In this document: positions 37,801-49,500 of the stretch, piece by piece | Layout of the letters: every line of letters begins with the position of its first letter | Numbering within the stretch: the stretch's first letter is position 1 | Source: Puffinus mauretanicus | Lineage: Eukaryota > Chordata > Aves > Procellariiformes > Procellariidae | NCBI GenBank assembly: GCA_023333565.1 | Contig: JAJKFH010002269.1 | Coordinates: forward strand, 62,001 to 126,000 | DNA: 64,000 nt | Reading direction: 5' to 3' | The notes under the pieces: generated by a model | Told to the model about the DNA's origin: nothing | Seen by the model: the letters and a program-made list of their open reading frames with translations, nothing else | Database searches by the model: none | Position numbers and translations under genes: made by a program

Positions 37801-38123
37801 ACATTTTATTGCATATTTTTGCATTTCATCAGTGTTCTGTAAAATCAAATTGCAAATGCTAATTACATGAGCCAAAACTCAAATGCAAGCAAAAAAGCTC
37901 ATACAAATCTTTTTTTTTGTTTTATTATAAAAATGTATCTTGCAGAGGCTTGATACTTCTACCTAAATTTAGAGTACTTGTATAACCCTGTTTATTGTTA
38001 GCTTAGGATTGTAGAAAAAAAGACCACCATGTCCTGCTATGTATATGCTTGTCAGCATCCCCTCAGAGGCTTCTGAGCGGCTGGTCAATCCCAGTCAAGC
38101 TGGACATGGAAACAGGAAATAAT
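31829..38123 (-). other. Intronic sequence with one exon-like open segment
   Basis: Mostly AT-rich intron. The segment 33100-33950 is open on both strands and GC-richer than its surroundings; the exon-like part is listed separately. A T-tract lies at about 36999-37015. Nothing else is recognised. Confidence 0.5.
33153..33395 (-). other. Exon-like open segment with three hydrophobic stretches (unconfirmed)
   Basis: On the minus strand a strong acceptor (TCTCATCTCTTTTTACAG) precedes 81 open codons, and a possible donor GTTAGT follows at 33152. Length is exactly 243 bases, phase 0 in and out. The translation begins TFLYLTEFIRLVCSLYIAV, has a second hydrophobic run (HHVFVLLLNTASCLKL) and a third (FPVCYALMGSIILSLLGNF), as in a multi-pass membrane protein. 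I do not recognise a family. Open stretches of this length are expected by chance a few times in 64 kb, and the donor is weak, so this is only a candidate. Confidence 0.2.
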
Positions 38124-38280
38124 TTGGGATGGAAGGGACTTTGGAGGGCACCTTGTCTGACCCTCTGCTCAAAACAGGGCCCAATTAGATCAGCTTCTCA
38201 GGGATTTGTCCAGTCAAGTTTTGAATATTTCCAAAGATAGGGTAGAAGTCTTCAAGGTGTCAAGTTTCCACAACTATTAA
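38124..38280 (-). mobile_element. CR1 LINE fragment
   Basis: The plus strand contains GGGATGGAAGGGACTTTGGA, a decayed GACCCTCTGCTCAAAACAGG, and AGTCAAGTTTTGAATATTTC. This is the reverse complement of the CR1 3' region. It is a truncated, moderately old copy lacking the terminal octamer repeats. Confidence 0.82.
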
Positions 38281-40039
38281 GTAAGTAGTTCAGCAGAGTA
38301 GAAAGCTTTTATTAACATCCTTCACTGAATAAAAGGCTGCTCTCAAGCCTTGTGAAACGCCAGACAATCCACGCAGGAGTGCCTGAGACTCAAAACCGCA
38401 GCACATGAGGCTTCACTGGGCTTATTGCATTCAGAACTAGGTGTTCTGCCTGCAGGACAAAACCTCACAAAAAACTGACAAAACTGTCTAAAATCTACAC
38501 CATAGCCGATGATAATAATATATTAGCACTAAAGCATCGCTTTAAATGTGTATGCTAAATTATGTTAATCTAATAAATACATAGGTAAATGATTAATTGA
38601 TTGTGGATTAAATTAAACTACAGATTTAACCTGGAAAATACATGTAAGGAACCTAAGTTTTCCATCACTGTATATAGGCAAAACAAGTTTCAAAATAGCT
38701 AAGTAGTTCAAACGATGAGGTTTAGTTCTTCCATATGATCTGGAGCTGGGCTCTCTGCCCATGATTCTTTTATTCTATTTCTCAGTGGAAAGAAAAGTAT
38801 TTAAACAATTTGGATTATCAGAGATCTTCGTATCAGTAAGAAAATTAACAGATCTACAAGGTCCATTTCTCTTCAGATCTGCCATCCAACCATTTTTAGT
38901 TCAGTCTGAAAGTTTGCCAAATGCTTGACAGCCCAACTGAGTAAGTGAATTAAGCATTGCTAAACTTATCGTTCAACAAATGACAAATCGACTCTCTGGA
39001 AAAAAAGACTGATTAAGAATCATGCAGTTTTGTAAAAAACAAACCCAAACCTTTCAGGCAGCACTGCTAGGATTTGATTAAATCTGTAGTCACTGATAAA
39101 GGTAAGTTTTTTGCACTGCCTTTCATCTCCAGATCTGCTGGCTATTTTAGCCTCTCTGCATAGTGTTCCTCATGCCAGCAACATTGCGCTGCTTCGATCT
39201 GAGAGTGAGGCAATGCAGACACATAGGCACAGCCTGGAGAGCTTGAGTTTCTGGTTATGTGTCATCTTGGATGTCATGGAGTTGCCTCAAACCTTTTCTC
39301 TATTGTGTATACAATGCATTTCTCAGCAGATACACGTCACCCAGAAGACAGATTTCACCCTCATGTGGTGGGGGACCTCTGGCTGATCAAAATCACACCT
39401 CTAGGTGTGATTAAAAACCTCTACTGATTAGAATGCCTATCAGGAATACTTTGGAGGAAAGATAAATATAGTGTCCAAATTTAGGTTCAAGCACAACTTG
39501 CAAGTCTATTACTGTGTGTAGACTTACAGTTCAGTAAATATGATGTTGCCATTGCTTGTGACAGGCTAGACTTTGGGTTAAGCTAACAAAGCAGGTCTCT
39601 GGACTTATCTTGGCCTGCCTGAAGCTCTACTTCAGCTTGGTTAAGCTGTAACTAATGCAGCTAATCACAGCAACTATCTCAGGAGCAGGTGACTGGTCCT
39701 CATCTAATCTGTTTTAGCTTTTGCTTAGCTCTGTATGATTACGTGGTGTAGTGCGCTGTGTCATATATATACATTCTGTTACTAACAGGCAGTAATGACA
39801 AGGACTTATTGTATGTTGAATGAACCATCTATGACCACAGAATTAATCGCATCATAAAGGAATACAGGCAAGGATGATAGCAGACACCTTCAAAGTATAG
39901 TCACAGGATGATATCAGAAACCCTAGGGCTATAAGCAACTCAGCAATCATCAATTAGCATCCTCAAAGGCAGGCAATTTTTGGAGCTGGGTAAAACCAGT
40001 TTTAGAGGCTTTAGGGAAAAAAAGAAAAAGTATCTAACA
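38281..40039 (-). other. Intronic sequence, no gene recognised
   Basis: AT-rich intron containing a perfect 22-bp palindromic inverted repeat at 39391-39412, listed separately. No other structure was recognised. Confidence 0.55.
39391..39412. repeat. Perfect inverted repeat, 10-bp arms
   Basis: AATCACACCT and AGGTGTGATT are exact reverse complements separated by two bases. The AGGTGTGA half resembles a T-box half-site (TCACACCT). The arrangement is therefore an inverted pair of T-box-like half-sites, which may be chance. Confidence 0.55.
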
Positions 40040-40537
40040 CACCTAAAATGGCCACTTTACTGGGCCCAATTTCACTTAATGTCTTAATTAACAACTTAGA
40101 CAATGGGATGGAATAAATTCTCAGCAAATTTGTGGTCAATACCAAATCGGCGGCAGTGATTAATACACTGGAGGGAAAGGGCTGCTAAACCCTGGGATGG
40201 CTCAGGGGAGATGTTATTGCTGTCTACAAGTACCAAATGGGATGGTTTAGAGAAAATGAAGCCAGACTCTTCCCAGAGGTGCACAGTGAAAGGATGAGAA
40301 GTGATGGTTGCAGCACAGTACATTTTGGTTGATATAAAGAAGTATTTTTTCACCATTTGAGTGGTCAAGTATTGGAATAGGTTGACCAGAGAGACTGCGG
40401 TATCTTTATCCTTGGAGATATTCAAAACTCAAATGGACAAGAGCCTGAGCAACCTGATCTCATTAGACCTGTTTTGATTGGGGCTTGGATCAGATGATCG
40501 CTAGATGTCTCTTCCAACCTAAATTATTCTATGATTG
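40040..40537 (+). mobile_element. CR1 LINE 3' fragment, older copy
   Basis: In plus orientation it carries a decayed CR1 3' half: an AATGAAGCCAGACTCTTCCC segment, then AGAAGTATTTTTTCACC, then AGATGTCTCTTCCAACCTAA, ending in ATTCTATGATTG. Substitutions from the usual CR1 wording are many, so the copy is old. The minus-strand open stretch at 40096-40425 is its antisense shadow. Confidence 0.85.
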
Positions 40538-43500
40538 TATTACTTTAAGAATTATGACAAAACTGCATAAGTTGGTAATGTTGTATCTCTCGTTATCACT
40601 GCTATCCATATATTAAATTATGTTTAGAAGGTAAGATTGCAGAGTCAAGCGCTCAAAATTTAGAATAATTCAGAATTATGGCTGGCCATCAACCAAATTA
40701 AATGCTTTGCATTTAAACCATGATACAATTCTTAATTACATGCATGAATCTATTATTCCACCGCTTCAGTTACTGAATAGGATGACTCATATTCACTGAA
40801 CGGGAAGTCATTCAATATTTCTTATCTTAAGCCAGCATGGTCCCAGATCATATTTGCTGTGGCTCTAAAAAGCCATGTTCCCATTCTAGGATTTTGTAAA
40901 TGCACTACCAAAATATAGTGTCAAAATTCTCTTTGTGAGGTGAATTGGTATCACTTTCTACATTTTACAGAAAAAAAAAATAAGGCAAGGATTTAAAACT
41001 GATGTTTTTCGAAACATGTGCATGCTGCCTTTGACACAGTGAAATCTACATTGTGATAGGGTATACTGTAAGTTTCCATTACACAATATAGCAGAAAAAA
41101 AAATCATAACTCACCAGTTTTATGGCATGCTGAAAACTAAACCAGTATGCATATCACACATTATTCCTAGGTTCTGAAAATACCACCAGAGCCTTAATTC
41201 ATGCCTGATACATTTTATTCAAACTGGTGGAATGACGTAGGAACATCTGGTATTGGGAATTTCAGCAGAATATCCTGCTTTCACATACTGGCTTGTATGC
41301 CTTAGTGACCCACTTCCTTTGTTAAGACAGAAACAGATACAGTACTCAGAATCACAGATCTAATAAGAGAAGCCCAAACAGAAATTCAGGCACGGCACAT
41401 ATATTCTGCAGTGATTTAGCTAATATGTGAAGGGATGGACCTTTTGGGCTAAAAAGCATGAAATGCTGACACACAGCAAGCTGAGATGAAAGAGGAAGAG
41501 CAGGGAGAGAAACTCTAGGCAAAGAGAAAATCAGTAGAAGACAACAAGCAGAGAGAGCACACAGCGGTAGACCTAGCTGAGGGGGAGGATGTGGAGTAGG
41601 TGCGCTGGCTGATTTGAAAGAGACTCAAAGGCATCTGAAGACAGTAGTTTTTTATCAGTTGAAAACTACAGGATGAAAATGGTAAAAACCACTATTCTGA
41701 TGACATGTCAGAATAGGACCTAGATTAAGAAAGCACTTAAACATTTATTTTGTTTCAAATATTAAACAAAGATTAAGACTGTATAATTCAAGATAGCAAA
41801 CCATATTCTTCAGATAGTACAAGTCCCAAAGATAAAAGAAAATGGTTTGCAAGCCAAGGAGGATATGGCCCTATACGAATCTCACCTTTGCATGGCATTT
41901 GGTGTGCATTTAATTAAGAGCACATTTTGAACGAGAAGACTGCTTCAGGAAAATAGTCTACAGAAATCAGAGATATCCCAAGTCACACATTATGGAAGTA
42001 AAAACTGGGAATTTGCCTTTCTTCTTTTCATTTAAAATTTGCTTCAGTTAGTGACATTCACACACTAACAGCTCAATGAAAAACTTATACAAAATGTTAG
42101 CAAATGCCACTGCACTGCCTGTAGAGAATAAGGGGCTTATTGACATGCCAGCTTCCAGCATAAAATGTCATGATTGCAGTATTGACTAACAGCATATCAA
42201 AATAAACATCTGAAAGTCGAGGTAATGCTTGGAGTTGCTGAAGACAATCTCCCTGAACCACCAGCTCTGTACTTAAAAAAAAACAACCAACAAACCCCCC
42301 ATACCTACCTCCTCCTACCTCCTGAAGCATTTTAAGATATAAACTAGAAATTCCATTTAAGTGGTTGAGGGATAACATAAAAATTCTATCTGTTTAGACT
42401 CCTGTCTTTGGCAATTTAGCTCTTGCCATTTTTCTCATTATTTTTGCTCTGTATCTTCAGTATGTATTATTCTACGGGCATGGTAGCAGAGAGTATTTCA
42501 ACTTTTACTTAATCAGAATTACTTGAGAAATTGTCTTGGGAATGGCATTAACTGTGAAGCAATATACAAAACAATAAATTGCCTCTGCTACTGATTACTA
42601 AAACAGCACTGAAATGTTTATAAAAGTAAAGGCCATTCATCATCAGCAAAATCCAACCCACTTACCTTATTTGTATTGTACGTGACATAAGAAAAAAATC
42701 AACAAGCCACATTATAATGACTGTCATATGTCTTCTCACACGAGGGTTTGAAAGTACACCAATGCTGCTGCCTTGTCAGGCTTCCCACTGACATTAGTAC
42801 TGGAGTTTGCCATGAATTAATTTGTCCAGCAGAATAAAAATCCTGAGCAGGAATAGTGCGTTTGGCAGAGTCTCCCACAGTAATATATGTCTTTACCAGA
42901 TGATGGATGTCTGAAATTCCTTCCTGCAGTTAATCTGGTCTCTTCATCCATTTTATTATTGAAGTAAAAGGAAATATGGATGGTATTGCAGTATTATTTA
43001 TCAGGTTTTATTTTTTTAAGGCAATACCAAAGAATCAGTTCAATCTATGTTGCATACATATATGCAGCTATTTTCTATTCTCTGTTTCTAGGTTAATGCA
43101 TAGTGGGTTTTTTTTCATTACTGAAGTCCTAAAATGCATCTATATAATAGAAACTAGTTAGACTCATCAGTTGTTAACTGTTTAAATACTTCAGTATACT
43201 TCTAACCATGTAATTTACTAGACTCTTAGAAAGAAACAGGAGTTTTAAAATGTTAACCACTACACTAAAAGGTTTCAGTTAAGCTCTAAAGTACAGCCTT
43301 AACTGCTAGAGAGGGGAAAGGGAGCATAATGCAGGATCAGATTTTAAACAGGTTTCTTGAGGTTTGTGGTGTTGCTGTAAGTCTGAAATCTCACTTGCCT
43401 CATGCTTCCGTGCCTTAGCTTTTCTATCGATCTGTAAACCTGAGACAAGGACAGTTTGCAATACAAAAATTTAGAAGTGAATGAAGACTAATCAGTGGAC

Positions 43501-43888
43501 ACGGGGATGTATCAACTATATGGCACTTGCTGTATGTGCATTCTCTCAGGGGCTGGGCAGAAAAAAAGAATACAAAATCCCCTTTTTTGCAAATTGGATC
43601 CACAGTGTTGGAAATTGACCCTGCCTGTTTTCAAACTAAATAATTGAAGTTGCTGTCTTGAAATGTAGTGTACAGACTGTTTTTTCTTAAGAGCTTATAT
43701 TGTTCTCTAAATATATAGCTTTTAATAAGTGCTGGGTACTCATAGTTACCTGGATATTTACACAGGTTAAATACGGGCAGATGTTCATGCAGTCTGCAAA
43801 AACAGGAGCTCACACCAGCCCCAGTTCTGTCTCCTGCCTAAAAAAAAATATTATTCAAGGTCAAGTAACATAAACTTGCTTAGCTGCT
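40538..43888 (-). other. Intronic sequence, no gene recognised
   Basis: AT-rich intron. Open stretches at 42097-42378 and 42976-43161 have no motif. No repeats recognised. Confidence 0.55.
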
Positions 43889-44786
43889 TGTGACAGACTT
43901 AAGCTGCAGCCCAGTAGTCTTCATCTTTTTCAAAGGAGGCAATTTCCAACTTCACATAGACTGATCCATAAACCACAGCACCTTTTAAAATAGCATGAAT
44001 AACTTCACATAAAGTAATAACTTTAAATGGTGTCAAACATGCTCTGGTATTGGTGCCACACAAATCTCTCTTTGCGGACTGGTGTTGTGGTGCATTCTCC
44101 CCCTCCCCCCCTTCTCCTGGGCCGCTCGTTGATCTCAGAAATTCCCATGAAACCTCAGCCTTGGTGCACTGAGTCTGACGATTGAGCGCTCCTTGACCAT
44201 ATGAGAAACTCTGCATGGCTGAGGCTGGGAATGTACTCCCACTGCCTGGCCCAAGTGCCATCTTCCCTGAGTTGCAGCTCAGTTGTAACAACACTGAAAC
44301 CTTCATAAGTTTAGTCACTACCGCCTTGGACTGTGGCCAGGATGGAAATTTACAGATGACTAAAGTCAATCATCTTGCGCACCTATAAATGGTGGTCCTA
44401 AGTGAGACCCTTTGAGCTCTCCTGGACCGCAGCGGGTTGCACCCAGCATCTCCCTCTGAGTCGAACGCTCCTCAGAGTTTGCAAACCCTCGAGTTTGCAA
44501 TATTCAGAGGATCGTCGCTGGCTGGTGCGGGACCTGGGCTGCAATACTCCTCGAGGCTCAACCCTTCGCCCGTTGAGAAATGCCAAGTCATTTTACGTGA
44601 GTATTTCGCTGAACTCGAGGGGGATTTTTAACAGGTACATCTTTGTATATTTATCCATCTTTGCATCCGTGTGCATGTGTGAATTGATGGAAGTATCTGC
44701 TAGCAAATATAGTCTGCTAAAATCTTATGATCTATCTTAAGATTGTGAATGAACCTTAGACTGCTGCTAAACACATATAATCCCTT

Positions 44787-44980
44787 AGACATATACCGTT
44801 GACCAAGTCTGGGACTAGAGGTAGATCTAGCTGGGTCTACTCTAAACTTCAACGGGAGGGTCTCCTTACCCTTTTTGTATCAGACATAAACCGTTGTCCA
44901 AGTCTGAGACTAAGATTGGATCCAGCCGGGTCTTCTCTGAACCTCGTGACTCAACGGGAGGGTCTTCCTTAACCTTTTTG
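44787..44980. repeat. Two ~95-bp direct repeats within the long LTR
   Basis: Copy 1 (44787-44877) and copy 2 (44882-44981) both begin AGACATA, continue ACCGTTG.CCAAGTCTG.GACTA, share a G.ATC.AGC.GGGTCT block and end in CAACGGGAGGGTCT plus CCTT...CTTTTTG. They differ by scattered substitutions and a short insertion in copy 2. Confidence 0.8.
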
Positions 44981-45024
44981 TTCTTGGCCTCTGTATAAGT
45001 CATCCCAACTCAGTTCTAACATGA

Positions 45025-45176
45025 TACCCTGGTTTCAGCTGGGATAGAGTTAATTTTCTTGCTAATAGCTGGTATAGTGCTGTGTTTTGGATTTAGTATG
45101 AGAATAATGTTGATAACACTCTGATGTTTTAATTGTTGCATACACTAGCCAAGGACTTCTCAGCCTCCCATGCTCT
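45025..45176 (+). mobile_element. 5' fragment of an ERVL-type LTR
   Basis: About 150 bases match the first part of the LTR family at 58545-59141: CCTGGTTTCAGCTGGGATAG, GTGCTGTGTTTTGGATTTAG and GTTGATAACAC are present. It stops abruptly after CATGCTCT without the TATA box or 3' half. It interrupts the longer LTR, so it is a later insertion followed by deletion, or an LTR-LTR rearrangement. Confidence 0.8.
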
Positions 45177-45333
45177 TTTCCTTTGTATGCTTCATCCGTT
45201 AGTAAGTGATAGAGTGAACCTTGCCATCAAACTCTGTTAAGTCGCGCTTTTATAAATTTCTATTAAAATCACTTTCTGCTAATAACTTCGACAGTGATTC
45301 TTTGAGTGGCCTCTAAACCAGTCATTCGCGACA

Positions 45334-46385
45334 ACTGGCCTGGCCTTTGCCTGTTGCGCCACTCTCTATTCCTACTGAAGTTAACAGTAGCTACACTTCT
45401 CAGTTTATTTAGTGAAGCACTGTGAAAGTGTCCTAATTTCCTAGGATCACTAGCTTTCTTTTATGGCAGATATCTTTTATGGCAGATATATGCACACTGA
45501 GTTGGGTCAAACAGTCAAGTGTGAATTAAATTACTACCTTTTTTTTTGCTGACATAAGTATCTAACCCAGTTTTAATCTGAATAGAGATATCATCAATTA
45601 TTCATTTACTATGCTGAAGAAACATGAAATGCTAATTAATTTTTTTTTTATGAGAGATGTATCACTATTTCATTGCCTAAAAGAAGATTCTCCATCAAAG
45701 TTACTGTCTTTCACTGTGAAAGGACAAGGCTTTTTTAGTTGGAATTTAATCTTAACTTGGATACTTCCTTGTAAAAGATTACAGGAAACAAACCTGACTA
45801 CGTATGAAGTAATAATGAGATAGGAAAGGCAGAATCTCAAACCAGGCTAAATCCTATTAAAATTTATGCTCCTTTACACCCTTGAAGCAGACAGATATCA
45901 TAAGCTGATATTGCAAGGAGGCAAATTAAAAAAAAAAATCTATTTTTTTTTACTATTGTAAATATGTTTTTGTATCTACATGGTACAGTTTTGCCTGTTC
46001 AAAAAACCTGAACTTATGAAAACAGAAGATGCATTCTGGAAGAGCTTCCAAGCACTTACAAACTGTGGACCTAACATTTTTTCACTTGGCTCCTGGGAAA
46101 GAGCCTCTGCTGAACAATTTCCTGACTTTGCCTGGGTCTGATGACAGGACTGACTTTGAATGCTCAAAGGGAAAACAGCAAACCAGCTCCTGCTACAGGG
46201 GGTGAAAATTAACCAGCAAGAAAAGCAAATTCTGGCTATATAGCAATCTGCTGTCTTATGAAAACTAATAAATAAACCTCACACCTGCCACATATTAGGA
46301 ATTATTCCTGCAAGCTAAATATTTTGTCAGCAGGGAACTTAGGTGCTCAGAGAAACCCTCTGCATCCTTAGATGACTTGACTGCC
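45334..46385 (-). other. Intronic sequence, small tandem duplication only
   Basis: AT-rich sequence with a perfect 16-base tandem duplication (CTTTTATGGCAGATAT twice, 45458-45489). No gene recognised. Confidence 0.55.
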
Positions 46386-46585
46386 TGCCTATATCTCCAA
46401 GGATGGAGACTCTACCTCTCTGGGCAACCTGTGCCAGTGCTCGGTGACCCTCATGGTAAAGAAGTTCGGACAGCACCTCCTGTGTTTCAGTTTCTGTCCA
46501 TTGTCTCTTGTCCTGTCACTGTCACTGGGCACTACTGAAAAGAGCCTGGCTCAGTCGTCTTTGCATCCTCCCTTCAGGTATTTTA
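46386..46585 (-). mobile_element. CR1 LINE fragment
   Basis: The plus strand reads ATCTCCAAGGATGGAGACTC, CTCTGGGCAACCTGTGCCAG, a decayed CACCCTCATGGTAAAGAA, and GTTTCTGTCCATTGTCTCTT. This is the reverse complement of the CR1 3' untranslated and ORF2-end region. It is truncated at both ends. Confidence 0.88.
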
Positions 46586-49500
46586 AATCTCCATTTGTTT
46601 TTCATCCTACAGAATAGCCTATCTTAACTTAGCAAATGCAGATAATAATTGAAGCATCATTATACTGTGTCCTGAGGAGAACAGGCTACTAAATGAGAGC
46701 CAGAATGAGTTCTTTTGGCCCCCACTGATTTCCCAAATGTGTGTTTTTAAGGCCTCACATTTTAACTCACAGAAGAGAAATAACACCAGTACTATTAAAC
46801 TTGAAAGAATTTTGCTTGCAAGAAATCTGTTTAATTAATATGAATAGAAAAGAAGCAGGGACATGGATTTTGAACTAAATTACTAATAAATGAGAAGTAC
46901 AGGGTAACTGGAAAGTAAACACAGGATGAGTAAAATTCTATCTCCATTACACGTTGCAGCCCAATTAACTCCATCAGAATTGCCCATGTATAATAGAACA
47001 AAACTGACTGGCATGCACTTTTGCAGCAAGATACCATTTTCTTTCCTCCCACACAGAAACTTGTGCTAGAAGGAAAAAGACAGAATTAATCGAATAACTG
47101 AATAGGATGCCTATGATCTATTCATTGAACATCTACAAAGTGTTCACAAGTGGGTTTCATTTATATTTTATTCTGAGTAACTCAGCGACGCTGATCACAA
47201 AACATATTTATTTCCTTGAATTGTTACGTATCAGTAGAAATGCATTCATATGAAGGCAACTAAATTAAAATTACAAATATGGAGAAGTTTATACCTCTTT
47301 CCTCAGCAGTTTTGTAAAATTTGCAGGTTTCAGACACATTTTCATCATACAGGAAAATAAAACTTGAGAAGTTTTCCCAGCAGTGGCTACAATGACACAG
47401 CTAAGCCTACTGGCTAGTGCAAAGTGCATATGAAACCTCTCGCCAACAAAATGCCTCCCTCTTCTTTCTCATCACTCTCATCCTACAGTAAGTCTCTTAC
47501 CATCTCCCCTTATCTTCCTCTCTGTTCTCCAGCATTTAATACCTACACACCATTTTCATTTTTTTCCCAACAACCCTCAATCTGTCATGCTCCATTCATG
47601 ACACACATGCATTCATTCCTGCATAATTATAACATTACAATCATTTAAGAGGTAGAGAAGAAAACCTACTAGCTAAAGATTGCTCTGAGAGGGACAATGT
47701 CAGCATAAAATATATATTGGATTTCTTCTGGGCTGCTGCCAGCAGGTCTGCCAGCAGGTCTGGGAAGCATAGTAGTATTCTGTGGGCTCACATACTCCCC
47801 TGGGCAATAGAGTGTGTTCTGCGATGTATTGAACAGCGAGACAAGGGCTTCGGAGGTCTAATTCTACATCCTGTGCTGATTGTTAATATATTTGTGGATC
47901 TCAAACTCTTTTAAAATCCATGTTTCCTATCTTTTTGAAGGGATGCAATGATCATCAGCTACACAGAGAGAGAGGAAAAGGGGAACAAAATGAGATCTAT
48001 CCAAGCACTCTAAGACTACAGCCTTACTGATTTTGCACTACAATGAGATGTCAATCTGGTACCGATTCCACATTGCCCTTCAGCTGCTGAGGCAGAGGTT
48101 CACGCTCTGAAGAACCATGTAGTCCTGGAGTCAAGACAGAGCAGGTCATCACATGTGCCTACAGTAATAGCCTCTATTTCTAGCCACTAGACTATACTTT
48201 GTTGATGCTATTATACTGCTGTTGTATTTTCAGTGCTTTAATGCAAGACCCATTTTATATGATGTCCATAAAGACATTTAACAAAGAAGTGTCTCTAGAA
48301 TGCAGGCATCACTCCTGGTGGTGAACGTTACCACTTCCTATTCAGTCAGTGGGGTTTTTATCCACGGAATGAATTCAGAGTGTTTCACACTTCGCTTCAT
48401 ACCTCCTCTCACCTCTTTGGACATACAGCTGAAATGCTAACATATTCATGAGGCTGGACTAACATCTGCTATCCTCAGAGGAAATGTCCCATTGATCAGG
48501 AATGGCAGGACAGTGGGTGACGGAAGCCTGTCCTCACTTCACTAAAGCCTTCAGAATATTTTTCTCACAAACAGAGTTTATTTCCATGCAAATTAAGTAC
48601 AATATGCAAAATTATTCTTATTAAATCTGAATAAGGCACCAGACACATATAAACAGCTCTACAGTTCTGAGAAGGCCTTTGTCTTTCTTATCAAAGTCTA
48701 ACTGGTCCAGTGCATTGGAAGCCTTCAGCAAAATATCCTGTTAATGGAGTTCTTCACCTTCCCTCTAAAAAGCATCCTGGCAATGGTTTGGGGGTTTCTT
48801 TGCTATTCAACACTTTCTTCAATTTCATGTCTCTTCTAGATGCCTTTTCTATGCCAGACTTCCCCTAGGTTCTCACTACTAGAAAGGCAGTTTCTCAGTA
48901 ACTATATTTTCATTAGCCACTTTCTAGCCTCACTCTAGGTTTTGAGTAATTGTTCATAGCAGACCTCTCTGTTGTGAAGATACACACATTACATTTTGCT
49001 CTGTTCACATGGAGAAAGCTACTCTTCCTAACAGCTATGGTAGAAATTTGACAGCTTAAAGTCTATCCAGCTTAGAGGACAGGACTTGCTTAGAAAAGCC
49101 TTCTACTTACCACTGCATTTTTAAAGCCATGAAACATACCTTTCTCATAAGCCAACATCAAATCATTCAGTTTCTAGCCAATGTTCACAGATGTAAAGGC
49201 TCCGATATAATTTCTTCAAAAAGCCCTGAATTTCTCCAGACTTTATATGGCCTATGTATTGTTTAATGGATGTTTAATGTACTGTAGCACATTTTATAAC
49301 GAACAGTGAGATAGAACTTAGTTCTTTTCAGAATCTGAAGTAAAAAGTTTCTGATCTGACAGGAACATGATTCTTCAGAACTAGGCTTCCCACCACTGAT
49401 CTTGGTGACAGTTCAACAGAGGAAACAGTATAGCATTACTGTTTTAAAATTAATTTAGTTTAATTTTGAATCCAGTAGGAATTATGAGATGTTTTCACAA

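Larger units (their letters stand above)
43889..45333 (+). mobile_element. Long retroviral-type LTR (~1.4 kb) with internal repeats and an inserted fragment
   Basis: The segment starts TGTGACAGACTT and ends CATTCGCGACA, giving TG...CA ends. A TATA-like CTATAAATGG lies at 44383-44392, followed by a CpG-rich stretch (44395-44640), two ~95-bp direct repeats (44787-44980) and an ATTAAA near 45261-45272 before the end. This order is that of a U3-R-U5 LTR in plus orientation. I could not find a matching target-site duplication or primer-binding site, so the ends are uncertain. The family is not the ERVL type seen elsewhere. An ERVL-LTR fragment sits inside it. The minus-strand open stretch 43899-44369 is antisense to U3. 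Confidence 0.5.
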
